From contig RBNI01002377.1 of assembly GCA_003990745.1 (NCBI GenBank), forward strand, positions 1 through 18,728: a stretch of DNA of 18,728 bases, written 5' to 3'. This stretch comes from Jimgerdemannia flammicorona (lineage: Eukaryota; Mucoromycota; Endogonomycetes; Endogonales; Endogonaceae). Of the stretch, positions 1-9,184 are shown in pieces. A model generated the notes under the pieces. The model had not been told where the DNA came from and made no database searches. It saw only the letters and a list, made by a program, of their open reading frames with translations. The translations under genes were made by a program, and so were the position numbers. Each line of letters begins with the position of its first letter. Positions within the stretch are counted from its first letter, which is position 1.

Positions 1-1
1 C

Positions 2-193
2 CTACAGCCTTGCCCCTCCTCTGCCACCACCCCCAGCCCCGCATCCCCTCATTGAAGCACTCGGCATGCCAATATCAGCACCTTGACCCCCCCCCACATG
101 TTGCCAGTCAAAGGCACTGGGGCCCCCCTGCTCAGTACGCTCACCAGAATGCGTGTTGCTTGCCATCTTGATAGTACCAATACTTGAAGACAT
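2..193 (-). CDS. possible 5' end of a repeat-encoded protein, partial
   Basis: An ATG-started frame on the minus strand runs out of the window after 63 codons. It is rich in Gly, Ser and Ala. The inverted homologous copy at the right end carries an ATG-started frame (18547 onward, plus strand) with a related start: M-A-(S/T)-(N/D)-x-H-S, then T-E-Q-x-G-P-x-x-F. Several differences are third-position changes, which favours this reading direction. It could be the start of a gag-like protein of a retroelement reading outward, but I recognise no domain. The opposite strand also aligns, so coding is not established. Confidence 0.25.
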   Translation of the reverse strand: MSSSIGTIKMASNTHSGERTEQGGPSAFDWQHVGGGQGADIGMPSASMRGCGAGGGGRGGARL

Positions 194-285
194 TGTCGAA
201 AGTGTTGTCTGAGTCTTGTGTCACCCAAATAGTACTGGTAAAAGATGGCATTAATAGCAATATTATAAATAATGAAAACCCTATT

Positions 286-298
286 AAAAAAAAAAAAA
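286..298 (+). other. A13 tract at the edge of the left fragment
   Basis: Thirteen consecutive A mark the change from CpG-containing sequence to AT-rich copia sequence. It may be a short poly(A) tail of a plus-strand retroposed fragment, or simply a Lys-codon run in the degraded gag. Confidence 0.3.
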
Positions 299-407
299 TG
301 AAGATAATGAGAAAGCATACTACAGAGCATGTGGATGAGGCAAAGATAAGCTAGAAAAAGGGCCAAACCAGTAGTATAATGGTCAATCAGCCAAATTTAA
401 CAGTGAA

Positions 408-449
408 TACTTCTACTATAATAAGTGTAGATATTATAAGTAAGACTAT
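408..449 (+). pseudogene. decayed gag zinc knuckle (CX2CX4HX4C)
   Basis: The spacing is that of a retroviral-type nucleic-acid-binding knuckle. All four ligand positions (codons at 408, 417, 432, 447) now read Tyr: TAC, TAT, TAT, TAT. Each is one transition from Cys (TGY) or His (CAY). A stop at 441 lies inside the motif. In the family this knuckle binds element RNA in the particle; here it cannot bind zinc. Confidence 0.75.
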
Positions 450-713
450 AACAATAAGAAGAAGGAAAAGAGCAGTTAAGGTAAGTAATGTGGATAGGTG
501 AATATTATAGCTATATATCAATAATAATAAATGCAGTAGTGGAGGTCTATTCTTCACAGAAGTAGTAATCTATCCACATGCTGAGAAAGCTATAAGAGTG
601 AATTCAGAAAACATTTTTCTACTAAAAATAATGCTCCAACCACCAGTTCTATCAGTTTTAGTATCAGTGCCAATATAAGCTATATATTGAGTACTTATAT
701 ATATAGTGAAGAA

Positions 714-750
714 TTCTGTATTATAGATTCTAATATAATGCAATATATGA
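714..750 (+). pseudogene. copia aspartic protease active-site remnant
   Basis: The reading F-C-I-I-D-S-N-I-M-Q-Y-M matches the copia pattern W-I-I-D-S-G-A-T-x-H-M. The catalytic Asp codon (726-728) is intact, but the Gly after Ser is Asn (GGT to AAT needs two G-to-A steps). Protease cleaves the Gag-Pol polyprotein; this copy is broken by nearby stops. Confidence 0.65.
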
Positions 751-1145
751 TAATATACTATAAGTAGTTCCTTATATATATATATATGTATAAGAAGTTC
801 AAACACTCTATATCTCTCAAACTGGGTATTAATAATATTATTTATGCTCAAGGAAAGGGTAATGTCAGTATATACCTATACAGAAATATAAACAAACACT
901 CAAGCATCTTTACAGAAATACTATATATACTAGATATGAGTACGAATCTCTTCTTAATAGACTGGATGATGGCTTGAGGAGATAAAGAAGAAAATATTCA
1001 CCTAAATGATATAATGATAATTAATATAAATAATAATAAGGTACTAATATATATATCAAAAAGGGGAAACCTATATATTATTAATAGTATATTAAGTGAC
1101 ATATCATCTGTATATTCTGAAACAGTGACTAATATCTAGCATGTA

Positions 1146-1760
1146 TGGCATGAGTGCTTAGGACACATTGGTAAGATGAGAGTGAAATAGATGATAAGGA
1201 ATATATCTGTATATAGATTACCAAACTATATATGATCAGATTTCAGTTTTTGTACTAGATGTATAGCAAATAAGACTTCCTAGTGATCTTTTCAGTAATG
1301 AATAAAGTGAGCAGCTGGTATTTTCAACATAATACATGCAGATATCTATAGCTTTATACAAACTTCAACATACTCTGAGAATAGGTACTTTATTATCTTC
1401 ATTGATAATTATCCTTACAAAGCTTATATATACTTTCTTATAGCAAAGAATGAGATATTTAAAAATTTTCAGGAATTCAAAACAACTATGAAAAATGAAA
1501 TAAGATATAAGATAGATACCCTACAATCAGATAATGGTAAAAAATATATCATCAAAGCCTTTAGACACTTCTTGAAGAAGTACAGTATCTAATATTCTAT
1601 AACAGCTCCCTATACTCCTTAACAGAATAGTGTGGTAGAATAGTTTAACCAAATAATAGTGGAGATGACTCAAACAATAATGAATATGACTGGCTTATCA
1701 TACTTCTTCTTGACTGAAGTAGTGAATACAGTAGCATATATCCAAAATTATTATATTTCT
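1146..1760 (+). pseudogene. copia GAG-pre-integrase finger and integrase core remnant
   Basis: The N-terminal HHCC finger is still legible: W-H-E-C-L-G-H-I-G near 1146 and C-T-R-C at 1251-1262. The DDE core keeps its acidic residues: Asp in H-A-D-I (1341), Asp in L-Q-S-D-N-G (1530) and Glu in N-S-V-V-E (1638). Stops replace Gln in T-P-Q-Q-N and the Arg after V-V-E. Integrase inserts the element cDNA. The ligands survive but the frame does not. Confidence 0.85.
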
Positions 1761-2584
1761 TGAGCTCTAAGTAATAATTGGTAATTTTGAAATAATAAAT
1801 TCAGGAATAACAGTAATCTTATCTTTGAAGAATTGTAGAGTAGGTATAAGTCTAATATTTTACACTTATGAATATTCAGATATAAGGCTTATATCTTGGA
1901 TAAGAGTAGTAATAAAGACAAATTCAAGCCTAAGATATATAGATAAGCATATATTCCTTAGATACAATAGAGCAGTATATATATAGATTGTAAAACTTAA
2001 AGAAATATTATATTGTTATCTCTTATAATATTTAGTTCAAGAAGATTAAAGAATAGAAAATTTATGTGAAAATTTCTATCTCTACATTCAATCTGATAGT
2101 ATAGCCAATGATATCTATAATAACTTTAAAGGTATCTCTGGTACATATGTCAGTATTAGTATAATCCATATATATGTCAATAAGGCTATCAGTGCCAAGA
2201 ATTATAGAAATGATAGATAAGGATAATAATGAGGATATCTCTCTGAAAGATAAGAAAAAGTATAAATCTAGACTAAAAAATGAAGTCAAAGTGGATTTAT
2301 GAAATTATTGAGACCAACTTAAGATATTTCATTGTAAACAACATTATATAAACTATGCCTACAAGTATACATATATAGCAATAACTAGTGGGCTAGCAAA
2401 CTATGATACAGTCATATACTCAGATGATAAAAAGAGCCGAAAAAGACTATGAATTAGGAATACAATTCACTCATTGAGAATAACATATGGGATTTAGTAT
2501 CTCTCTTGGTAAATTGACAAGTAATAGGATCCCATTGAAAATATAACATCAAATATAATAGCAATAGGGACATAGAGTAGTACA

Positions 2585-3120
2585 AGACCTAATTTGTAGT
2601 AAAGAGATATTTATAAAATATGGCATGGACTATGAAAAGACCTTCTCCCCAGTATTCAAGCTTACTTCACTTAGAATACTTCTTGTGATCAGAGCTAAAT
2701 ATAATTATGAAATCTATCAAATAGATATTAAGACAGTCTCCTTAAATAGTAATATAGATATTGAGCTATATATTTGTCAACTACAGAGATATAAACTATA
2801 TAATAATATGCAAAAGGAGCTCATATGCAATTTATATAAAGATCTCTTTAAAATCAAACAAGCAGTAAGACTATAGAAGCAAAAAATTAACAAATATCTC
2901 TTGAACAACAGATTTAAGTATTGCAAAGCTGATCTATAAATATATACCTTGTATATATCCTCAGAAATAATATACTTGGGAATTTAAATCAATGACATCA
3001 TTTTGATTGAAATGGTAAGTATTATTAATGATATAAAAGCAATACTATACCAGGAATTCAAGATGACAGATATGGGTAACATGTCCTATCTTTTTGGAAT
3101 ATCAATCACACATGATAGTT
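2585..3120 (+). pseudogene. copia reverse transcriptase remnant
   Basis: Starting near M-D-Y-E-K-T-F-S-P-V, the palm and finger motifs of Ty1/copia RT follow: Y-Q-I-D-I-K-T, then F-K-I-K-Q-A (family L-K-Q-A-P), then I-N-D-I-I-L-I where the family has V-D-D. The first Asp of the catalytic pair is Asn (AAT, 2991-2993), one G-to-A change. The segment then ends in F-K-M-T-D-M-G-N-M-S-Y-L-F-G-I, the usual copia close of the RT domain. Stops interrupt it near 2873, 2938 and 2986. Confidence 0.9.
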
Positions 3121-3439
3121 GTGAGCATACTATATATCCATTATAAGCCACATATATTTATACTATACTCAAATAATTTAGTATAAGTAAATATAAGCCT
3201 ATCAGAACCCTTATGGAGATATTAATGAGGTTAAAAAAATCTAGCAATAATATATCTAAGGAATTCAATAATATTCTCTATTTATGAGCTGTAAGATATC
3301 TCATATATCTTTTAGTTAAGATAAAACCTAATATATCAGGTGCAGTCAACAAAGTAGCATAGTACTCATTCTATTATGATAATTTATATAGATAGTAATT
3401 AAGAATATTTTCAGATATATCAAAGATACAGCACACTAT

Positions 3440-3945
3440 ACATTATGTTTAAATAGCAGCTGATCGAGCAGGAGCACTATAAGACTAACTAGTGTATATT
3501 ATGTAAATTGGGCTAGATATTTCAATTGTTAGTACTCTACAACTAGATATCTCTTTAAAATCAGTGAAAATAGAGTCATTTCATAGCAAACATATCAGCA
3601 ATCTTCTGTAGCAATATATATCATTTATGTAAACAGAGTATTGAGCATAATTTATAGCAATAAAAGAAGCTCTATAACTTTGAAAATTACTAAAAGAATT
3701 GGAATTTTCTCAGGAACAGCACTCTATACTACTTTAATAAGATAATATATCTATAATTGCAATGGCAAACAACTTTATATATTATATAAGAACCAAACAT
3801 CTTGATATATAATATTATTTCATATGAGAATATATCGAAAATAGTACTATATATCTCAAATATATCTCAATAGAGTATATGATAGCAGATTTGTTGACTA
3901 AAGCTCTTCTAAAGGCAAAGTTTAACTTATATATACAAGAAATAA
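3440..3945 (+). pseudogene. copia RNase H remnant
   Basis: Recognisable copia C-terminal motifs include T-E-Y near 3638, I-A-I-K-E-A-L, L-L-K-E-L, D-N-I-S-I-I-A-M-A, R-T-K-H-L-D-I and A-D-L-L-T-K-A-L. Many positions are stops. RNase H removes the RNA strand during cDNA synthesis. The pol frame ends by about 3965. Confidence 0.85.
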
Positions 3946-3965
3946 GACTTTTAGACAATTTTATA

Positions 3966-4213
3966 CCAGTAAATAGGAATTATATACCAGTAAGAGATAA
4001 ATAATAATAATAATATTTGAGATAATAAGAAGTTTATAAGTGTACTAAAAAGCCTTTTACTATATCTTATATATTATATATATATTTCTCTAACATTACT
4101 TGTATTTCTTTATTTATAAATAGATCTAGATTTATATTTTGGGTGATCTTTATTAATATTGCTCAGGATTTTCATTTTTCACTATCTTGTTAACTTATTT
4201 TTATACTTACAAA
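3966..4213. other. AT-rich gap, possible copia 3' end or LTR start
   Basis: No gene is visible. The stretch follows the copia pol end directly and stops at the left boundary of the split-repeat element. Its place suggests copia 3' untranslated sequence and the first part of its 3' LTR. No second copy lies in the window to prove an LTR. Confidence 0.35.
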
Positions 4214-4398
4214 GTATCTTGCATATGAGGGTTTCCAGAGTATATAGAGTAAATATACAGTGTGTAGATTGTAAATTAAATGAAAATATGGTGAAAAGAA
4301 GTAATTGAAAATGTTAAGCAAAAATGGAATATAAAAAGCCCAGATGTGGGTTTGGGCTTTTTAAGGCCTGCCATTCACATACATATGTAAAGGGGCTA
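4214..4398 (-). repeat. split direct repeat B2
   Basis: The 185 bp run from GTATCTTGCATATGAGGG to ACATATGTAAAGGGGCTA. It matches 4741-4925 over the same length with scattered, mostly transition differences. It contains a perfect 10-bp hairpin (4333-4342 with 4353-4362). Confidence 0.85.
4333..4362 (-). repeat. perfect 10-bp inverted repeat in B2
   Basis: AAAAAGCCCA pairs with TGGGCTTTTT across a 10-nt loop. The copy in B1 (about 4861-4889) keeps the shape with a mismatch. It may be a folded end of the element RNA or a recombinase-related structure; function is inferred only from its place. Confidence 0.6.
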
Positions 4399-4420
4399 AT
4401 ACCTATTTATTCCAAAAGAG

Positions 4421-4740
4421 ATAGGTGTGAGGGATGTGTAAAAATTGATTGAAGATATAAATATACAATAGAAATATCTGCTTAATAAAGAGTATGCTTG
4501 AAGGTAAAGTAATGAGCACTAAAGAAAGGAAGTACATTACAGCTGCTGACATACTTGAAACTGGACTAAATTAGATGAAAAACTGGCATACTTAAAACTA
4601 GACCAAATTAGACTGAAAGGGAGGCTAAGACTACAAGTGAAATTGAGCTAGGGTGAATTACAAGACTGTATTACTTAAATGAATGTTATATGGTTTATGC
4701 CACTTTGCTGCAGTTTGAACTTCATTATATCTCTATTAAA
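4421..4740 (-). repeat. split direct repeat A2
   Basis: It matches 8852-9184 through shared blocks such as CAATAGAAATATCTGCTTAAT, GTAAAGTAATGAGCACT, TTACAGCTGCTG and GAGCTAGGGTGAATT. It has its own internal partial duplication of the ACTGGACTAAATTAGA segment. It sits between B2 and B1, as a split-repeat element requires. Confidence 0.85.
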
Positions 4741-4925
4741 GTATCTTACATGTGAGGGTTTGTAGATGTGTAGAGTAAATATAGGGTGTGTGGATTGTAA
4801 AATAAATGAAAGTATAGAGAAAAGGTGTAATTGAAAATATTAAGCAAAAACCAGAATACAAAAAGGCCAGATGTAGGTTTGGGCTTTTCAAGACCTGCCA
4901 TTCACATACATATGTAAAGGGGCCA
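4741..4925 (-). repeat. split direct repeat B1
   Basis: The internal copy of B, 185 bp, begins GTATCTTACATGTGAGGG and ends ACATATGTAAAGGGGCCA. It directly abuts A2. Confidence 0.85.
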
Positions 4926-5091
4926 ACACTGCAGACCTGGGAAGTGAGCAAGACTTCTAAACATAGTATTAGTACTGCTGACTACTTGTGGGCACCTTTG
5001 GACCTCTACTGACCAAACCCATGGCCCACCAACAATTGGGTAGGAGCAGTATTGTCAGAGTTGCTGCCATCTGAGGCAAAATGCAGTCAAG
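4926..5091 (-). other. element 3' untranslated stretch
   Basis: No domain is seen between the tyrosine-recombinase stop (5092-5094) and repeat B1. It is presumed element 3' untranslated sequence. Confidence 0.4.
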
Positions 5092-5940
5092 CTACCAAAT
5101 GTAATTTAGGAAAGCTATGGACTTCCAATGACCAGCAAGTTGAATAACATGGTCTGGGTAATCTGCAGATGCAAGAAGAGTGGTGCCACCAATGCAAAAG
5201 GAGTGGCCATAAATACCAGTAGCCAAAAAGGTTCTAGCTAATAGACTCTGAATAGCTTTGATGAATGTTGAGGGATACAAAGGCTGAGAGAGACCTATGC
5301 AGAAAACCAGATCATCCAGATCAAAGGGGCAGATGTAAACCATATTATTGATCACTGAACAGGGACAATCAAAAGCACCAGAATAACCCAAAAATAAGTT
5401 ACCAGAGATGACAGTTTTGGTCCAAGGTAGATATAGAGACCAAAATAGCCAAGAGAGTATAGAGTCCTAGTGTTGCTGGAGATGGCACTATCAAGCCAGC
5501 CAGGGTAAAAGAGTAAAGTACTGTCAGGATATGTCAATTCACCAATCCACATGAGGCCATAGAATACTGTACATGTGGCTGTCCAAATTATAGTGCCAAA
5601 TGATATTTGGAGGAGAAGAGCAGTACAGATAGATTGTAGTTGTTAACAAGTGACTGGATAGTACTCAAGAGAGCAAAAGAATGTGGGGGAGTAGCTCTGA
5701 ATCAATTTAAAAATTAGGTTGAATGAGGGTAAAGATGCATGAAGGAGAGGAGGGCCCCACCAGTAGGCCAATTGATAAGTGGCAATATCATAAAAGTAGT
5801 TCTTGATAGTAGTGTATAGTTTCTGATCATTGGCCAGCCATAAGGCCCAGTAATTGAGAAAGTCATCATGAAGAGAGAATATATCAGCATCAGTAATGCC
5901 ACAGATTCTTAGAAAATGATAAAAGAAGTTGGTACTGGGT
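5092..5940 (-). pseudogene. tyrosine recombinase domain, inactivated
   Basis: The C-terminal signature is clear: G-H-S-F-C-I-G-G-T-T, then D-H-V-I-Q-L-A-G-H-W-K-S, then A-F-L-N-Y-I-W and a stop. The nucleophile Tyr (5101-5103) and the two His of G-H-S and G-H-W remain. Two catalytic Arg are lost by single C-to-T changes: H-x-x-R is H-S-F-C (TGC at 5194-5196), and the first Arg in G-L-x-R-x-G-E-L is Trp (TGG, 5547-5549). An N-terminal part with Y-W-A-L-W and Y-D-I-A-T-Y-Q-L-A precedes it near 5750-5870. The family enzyme integrates circular element DNA by strand exchange. This one is dead by sequence and is also broken by stops and frameshifts. Confidence 0.88.
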
Positions 5941-5989
5941 CAGAGCTTACCAGTCCAGGTGTGAGAGCACTGATAGAGACAGAATACAA

Positions 5990-6485
5990 ATCGATGGCAA
6001 AGCTAAAGAGAGATATAACTGATAAAGGAAGAGATTTCTGAGGGTGAGTGAGAAGATGAAAATGATGGAAAAGGGAATTAGTGGAGTTAGAGGCAGAAGG
6101 AATATAATGAGCTTAGATGTTGAAATCCATATTGAGATATAAAATAATGATATGATATAAAAGATCATTGACAAGAGAATGGTGCTGAGCCTGACTACTG
6201 ATTAAAGACTCAATGCAGGGTTGGCTATCACACTATAAAATAATATATTGATGCTGAAAGGAGGAAGCCCATAGCAACAGTGAGGCCCAAATAGCAAACA
6301 TCTTCTTCTAGAAAATATTATAGCCATTCTGCCTACAAAATGATGAGGCCCACCAAATGTTCTACCAGTATTGGCCAAAGAGCATACCAGTACTGATGGT
6401 CTCAGACATGTCTGTATATAGACTGCAGTCCAACTACTCAGAGTAGAAAAGCAGGTAACAACCTGTCCATGAGCATAAGACATCC
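5990..6485 (-). pseudogene. RNase H of the tyrosine-recombinase retroelement
   Basis: Reading minus from about 6440, the frame gives W-T-A-V-Y-T-D-M-S, G-M-L-F-G-Q-Y-W, M-F-A-I-W-A-S-L-L-L-W, then D-S-Q-P-C-I-E-S-L-I, H-S-L-V-N-D-L-L and a P-S-A-S-N-S-T segment. These fit RNase H of DIRS-order elements, with catalytic Asp in V-Y-T-D, Glu-equivalent lost or shifted, and Asp in C/x-D-S-Q. Stops fall at Gln and Trp positions. It lies between RT and recombinase, with no separate methyltransferase seen. Confidence 0.75.
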
Positions 6486-7380
6486 TGCTACCATTGAAGA
6501 TTGGTGACTAGGCAGAAAGATATATGATGACATCCCACATAAGGTGGTTTCCAAGCAGATGTAAACTGAATGATAGAATTACAGAACACTTTCCCTTCAG
6601 AAAGAACTAATATGATGTGCATGAAATGGTCCGAGAGAGATTGGGCTTCATGATAAGACTGGGAATAAGAGTGAGAATGATGAGGATGATATGACAGTAA
6701 AAGCCAATTGGCTAGCAGAGAGAGGATATATGTATGTTTGTCAGTAGAGAGGCTAATGGTCATGTTCAGGGCATCAAGAAGAAAGCCCACATACTCTATC
6801 ATAGGTGTAGGTGGAATATCCTTGGCCTCCTTAAGAGGGAGACCAAACTGAGTAGCAATAGTATAAAATCTTGCATAAGTGGAAAATACAGTAGAGGGCA
6901 ATATGATATAGATAAAATCACTCACAAAATGGCCCAAATTCGGAAGGTGATATAGGAGAATACAGATCCATATAAATAAGTTCATAAGTGATGTAAATAT
7001 GAATAGTGTGAAGCAAAGGCCAAATGGGAGACATATGTTGAGGAAAAAGAGACCAAGCCATCAAATGCCTTTTATGGCCCAGTTGGACTGATGGACTGGA
7101 ATAGTGCAGAAGGCTTTAGTGACATCTGCCTTCCAAAAGAGTGCAGTGGGGCCCATCTCCAAAAGCAGCTGAATGATGAACTGAATGGACTAATACTGAA
7201 TCAAAAACTCCTCAGGGTTAATGCCATCATTGACTGAGGCCCCTTTGGAGAAGGACAGTGCTGAATTGTGCGAAATTTAATAGAGTTTTTCTTTAGTACA
7301 ATGTCCAAAGAAGTATTGCAAAAGAGGCAGAACTCAGATGGTATGACTGAGAGAGATGAAAAGGAGCCTAGATAACAGCC
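6486..7380 (-). pseudogene. DIRS-order reverse transcriptase, inactivated
   Basis: Motifs in order on the minus strand: S-V-N-D-G-I (about 7225), A-D-V-T-K-A-F-C-T-I-P-V with catalytic Asp at 7124-7126, N-I-C-L-P-F-G-L-C-F-T-L-F-I-F, then H-F-V-S-D-F-I-Y-I. In the family the last is (L/V)-D-D-F; here the first Asp is Ser (6920-6922) and the second is kept (6917-6919). After it come F-G-L-P-L-K-E-A-K and Y-V-G-F-L-L-D, a hallmark of DIRS and Ngaro RT. The piece 6488-6985 is still open for 165 codons. Stops interrupt the N-terminal part. Confidence 0.88.
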
Positions 7381-7499
7381 CACTTACAGTTCTGTAAGTA
7401 AGAATGTCTTGATAACCAAATGCTGAAGTCAGATTATCAGAGATATGATCAATGTGGAGCTCAGGATGGAAGTAGTTGTTATGAAGATAGAGGCCCATT

Positions 7500-8650
7500 A
7501 AGTGATACTGAATAAGAGACTGGTCAGGATGAGAATGAAGAGCACCTATCTACTTAGCAAGATGGTAAGGGCTTGTGGGAGGATGAGACACTGGTGGAGG
7601 GACAAGCTTAGCTATAGTGAGTAATGTATTTCATATCTAGATGCAAGCCATAACAGAAGCAACAAATGTGGGAGCAGTTGCAATTATTGCAGTAGCTAAT
7701 ATTATTATAGCCATGATAGACAGAGCTGGTGGCACCATTGGCAGTAATAGTGTCATTAGGTTTGATGGAAAATGTGAGTCATGAAAGAGGGGTTTGAGTA
7801 TAGGTGGTCGATATATGCCCCTGTACCCCATACTGAAAGCACAAGAAAGAATAAGATAAGGTCATGTTGGGGCCACTGATAGGAGGAGGGGCTGCATAGG
7901 TAGGCTAATATATAGATTGATAGATAAGCAGTATAGATGCAGACTGGCCAGCAATTGTCTTGAACATATGCCAAACTACATCTAGATTACTAATGTTGAG
8001 TTCTGTGAAAGAAGCCTTCAATGTGCAGATCTGCTAGTCAAAATACTGAAGAGCAGCCAAATTGTACCAATCATTGATGGCTTTGATAATGAAGATAATA
8101 TATACAAGGAGCTATATGGTGTAAGCAGTATAGAAAGCAGTCCAGGTGATATCCGGTAATAATAATATATCCTGAATATTGAACATAGCCTCTAGCCAAA
8201 GTGGCAAATTGAGGTTGTGGTCTGATGGGTGAGTATCTGGTTTCTTCTGGTTGCTTGAATGAGACAGGAGAGCAATGCCTGTCCACTCTATCAAAATTGA
8301 GTATTCTCTAGATTTAAGCAAAATCAACAGCTTCAGTGATACCCAATCTGATATAAGACTGTATCAGAAATAAATAGAGAGATAGATAACTCACTATGAA
8401 GAGAGGTAGGTGACAAAGAAGGTTACAAGGGTGATGGGGTTGATAGTGGTAGAAGAGGGAGAATTGCCAATAGTGGGTCTGGTGGTAGAATGGGGGAAAG
8501 ATGATATTGATGCTGGCAGGCATTAGAGCTAAGACCAGCAGGTCATTAAGATGAGTGGCAAGCATGGGAATTAGCCATTCAATCAGTGTGTCCATGGCTT
8601 GACTGTTGGGAAGAGGTGTAAGAACCTGTCTTAAAGACTCTGGAACCAAT
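7500..8650 (-). pseudogene. gag-like ORF of the tyrosine-recombinase retroelement
   Basis: Upstream of RT on the same strand several open pieces line up. One at 8071-8327 has L-W-L-E-A-M-F-N-I-Q-D-I-L-L and T-W-T-A-F-Y. The next (about 7980-8075) has W-Y-N-L-A-A-L-Q-Y-F and W-H-M-F, resembling the W-L-x-A-F and A-L-L-x-Y-x-x-x-F pattern of DIRS/Ngaro gag proteins. A further piece is at 8314-8649. Gag would package element RNA. Identity rests on position and a loose pattern only. Confidence 0.55.
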
Positions 8651-8851
8651 GGATCTAGGTATAGTCAGTTAATATCAAGGCATATAACCAAGACCATCTT
8701 TTGACCCTTGATTGAAAGATCATATTCATGGCAAAGTGTAATCAGTTGGTCCTTATACAGAGTATGTAAGCCAGATAAGTTGGGAATTAATAGATGTAGA
8801 TAAGGGGCAGCAGAAGTAGAAAAACCAGAGAGTTGGCCTTACAACTGATGA

Positions 8852-9184
8852 ATAGGTGACATACTGATGGATAATATATAAAAATAAATTAAAGATACAA
8901 AAATACAATAGAAATATCTGCTTAATGAAGAGTTTTCTTAAAGGTAAAGTAATGAGCACTGAAGGAAGAAAGTGTATTACAGCTGCTGGTATACTTAAAA
9001 CTGGACTAAATTAGACTGAAAAAGAGGCTAAGACTATAAGTGAAACTGAGCTAGGGTGAATTGTATAACTGCACTGCTGAAACGAATATTGCTAGGGTGA
9101 ATTGTAAGACTGTATTATTTAAATGAATGTCATGTAGTTTGTGCCACTTTGATGTAGTTTGAACTTCATTCATAACTCTATTAA
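8852..9184 (-). repeat. split direct repeat A1 (element 5' end)
   Basis: It matches A2 (4421-4740). It differs by its own internal duplication of GCTAGGGTGAATTGTA and by lacking the duplication present in A2. It ends at CTCTATTAA followed by GTAT, the same tetranucleotide that starts B1 and B2. Confidence 0.85.

Larger units (their letters stand above)
1..298. mobile_element. CpG-containing repeat fragment, inverted relative to the right window end
   Basis: This stretch keeps CpG sites, unlike the next 9 kb. Read on the plus strand, about 102-240 aligns with the reverse complement of 18480-18603: CTGCTCAGTA, GAATGC, GTTGC, GCCAT, TGATA and AAAGTGTTG occur in the same order. Where this copy has CG the other copy often has TG, CA or TA, so this is the less mutated copy. 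The fragment leaves the window on the left. On the right it ends at or before an A13 run (286-298), after which the AT-rich copia sequence begins. It is probably the end of a retroelement, but the family cannot be fixed from so short a piece. Confidence 0.5.
383..3965 (+). pseudogene. degenerate Ty1/copia retrotransposon, gag C-terminus and pol
   Basis: The copia domain order gag knuckle, protease, integrase, RT, RNase H can be followed on the plus strand through many stops and frame changes. Anchors are a decayed CCHC knuckle (408-449), an I-I-D-S protease motif (720-731), W-H-E-C-L-G-H of the GAG-pre-integrase finger (1146), integrase with T-A-P-Y-T-P and N-S-V-V-E near 1603-1640, RT with D-Y-E-K-T-F-S-P-V-F-K (2628) and Y-Q-I-D-I-K-T, and RNase H ending T-K-H-L-D-I and A-D-L-L-T-K-A-L. 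Stops sit where the family has Gln, Trp or Arg, as expected from C-to-T and G-to-A mutation. The long frame at 2625-2876 is a surviving piece of the RT. Most of gag and the 5' LTR are missing, probably displaced by the left-end fragment. The element cannot encode a working polyprotein. Confidence 0.93.
4214..9184 (-). mobile_element. Ngaro/PAT-type tyrosine-recombinase retrotransposon, decayed
   Basis: Reading on the minus strand the order is A1 repeat (8852-9184), gag-like region, RT, RNase H, tyrosine recombinase, then B1 (4741-4925), A2 (4421-4740) and B2 (4214-4398). A1 matches A2 and B1 matches B2, so the element has the split direct repeats described for Ngaro and PAT-like members of the DIRS order; true DIRS has inverted terminal repeats. 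RNase H passes straight into the recombinase without an evident methyltransferase domain, which also favours Ngaro over DIRS. Such elements replicate via RNA and are thought to integrate a circular DNA with a tyrosine recombinase, so they lack an integrase and target duplications. This copy has many C-to-T and G-to-A stops and is dead. At ~4.97 kb it looks essentially full length. Confidence 0.85.

Noticed and set aside
49..366. Minus-strand 105-codon frame at the left end
   Set aside because: It crosses the A13 tract and the boundary of two unrelated sequences, so it is unlikely to be one protein.
4214..9184. Classification as a Crypton or a standard DIRS element
   Set aside because: Cryptons lack RT; here RT and RNase H are clear. 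DIRS has inverted terminal repeats and usually a methyltransferase; here the repeats are split direct and no methyltransferase is evident.
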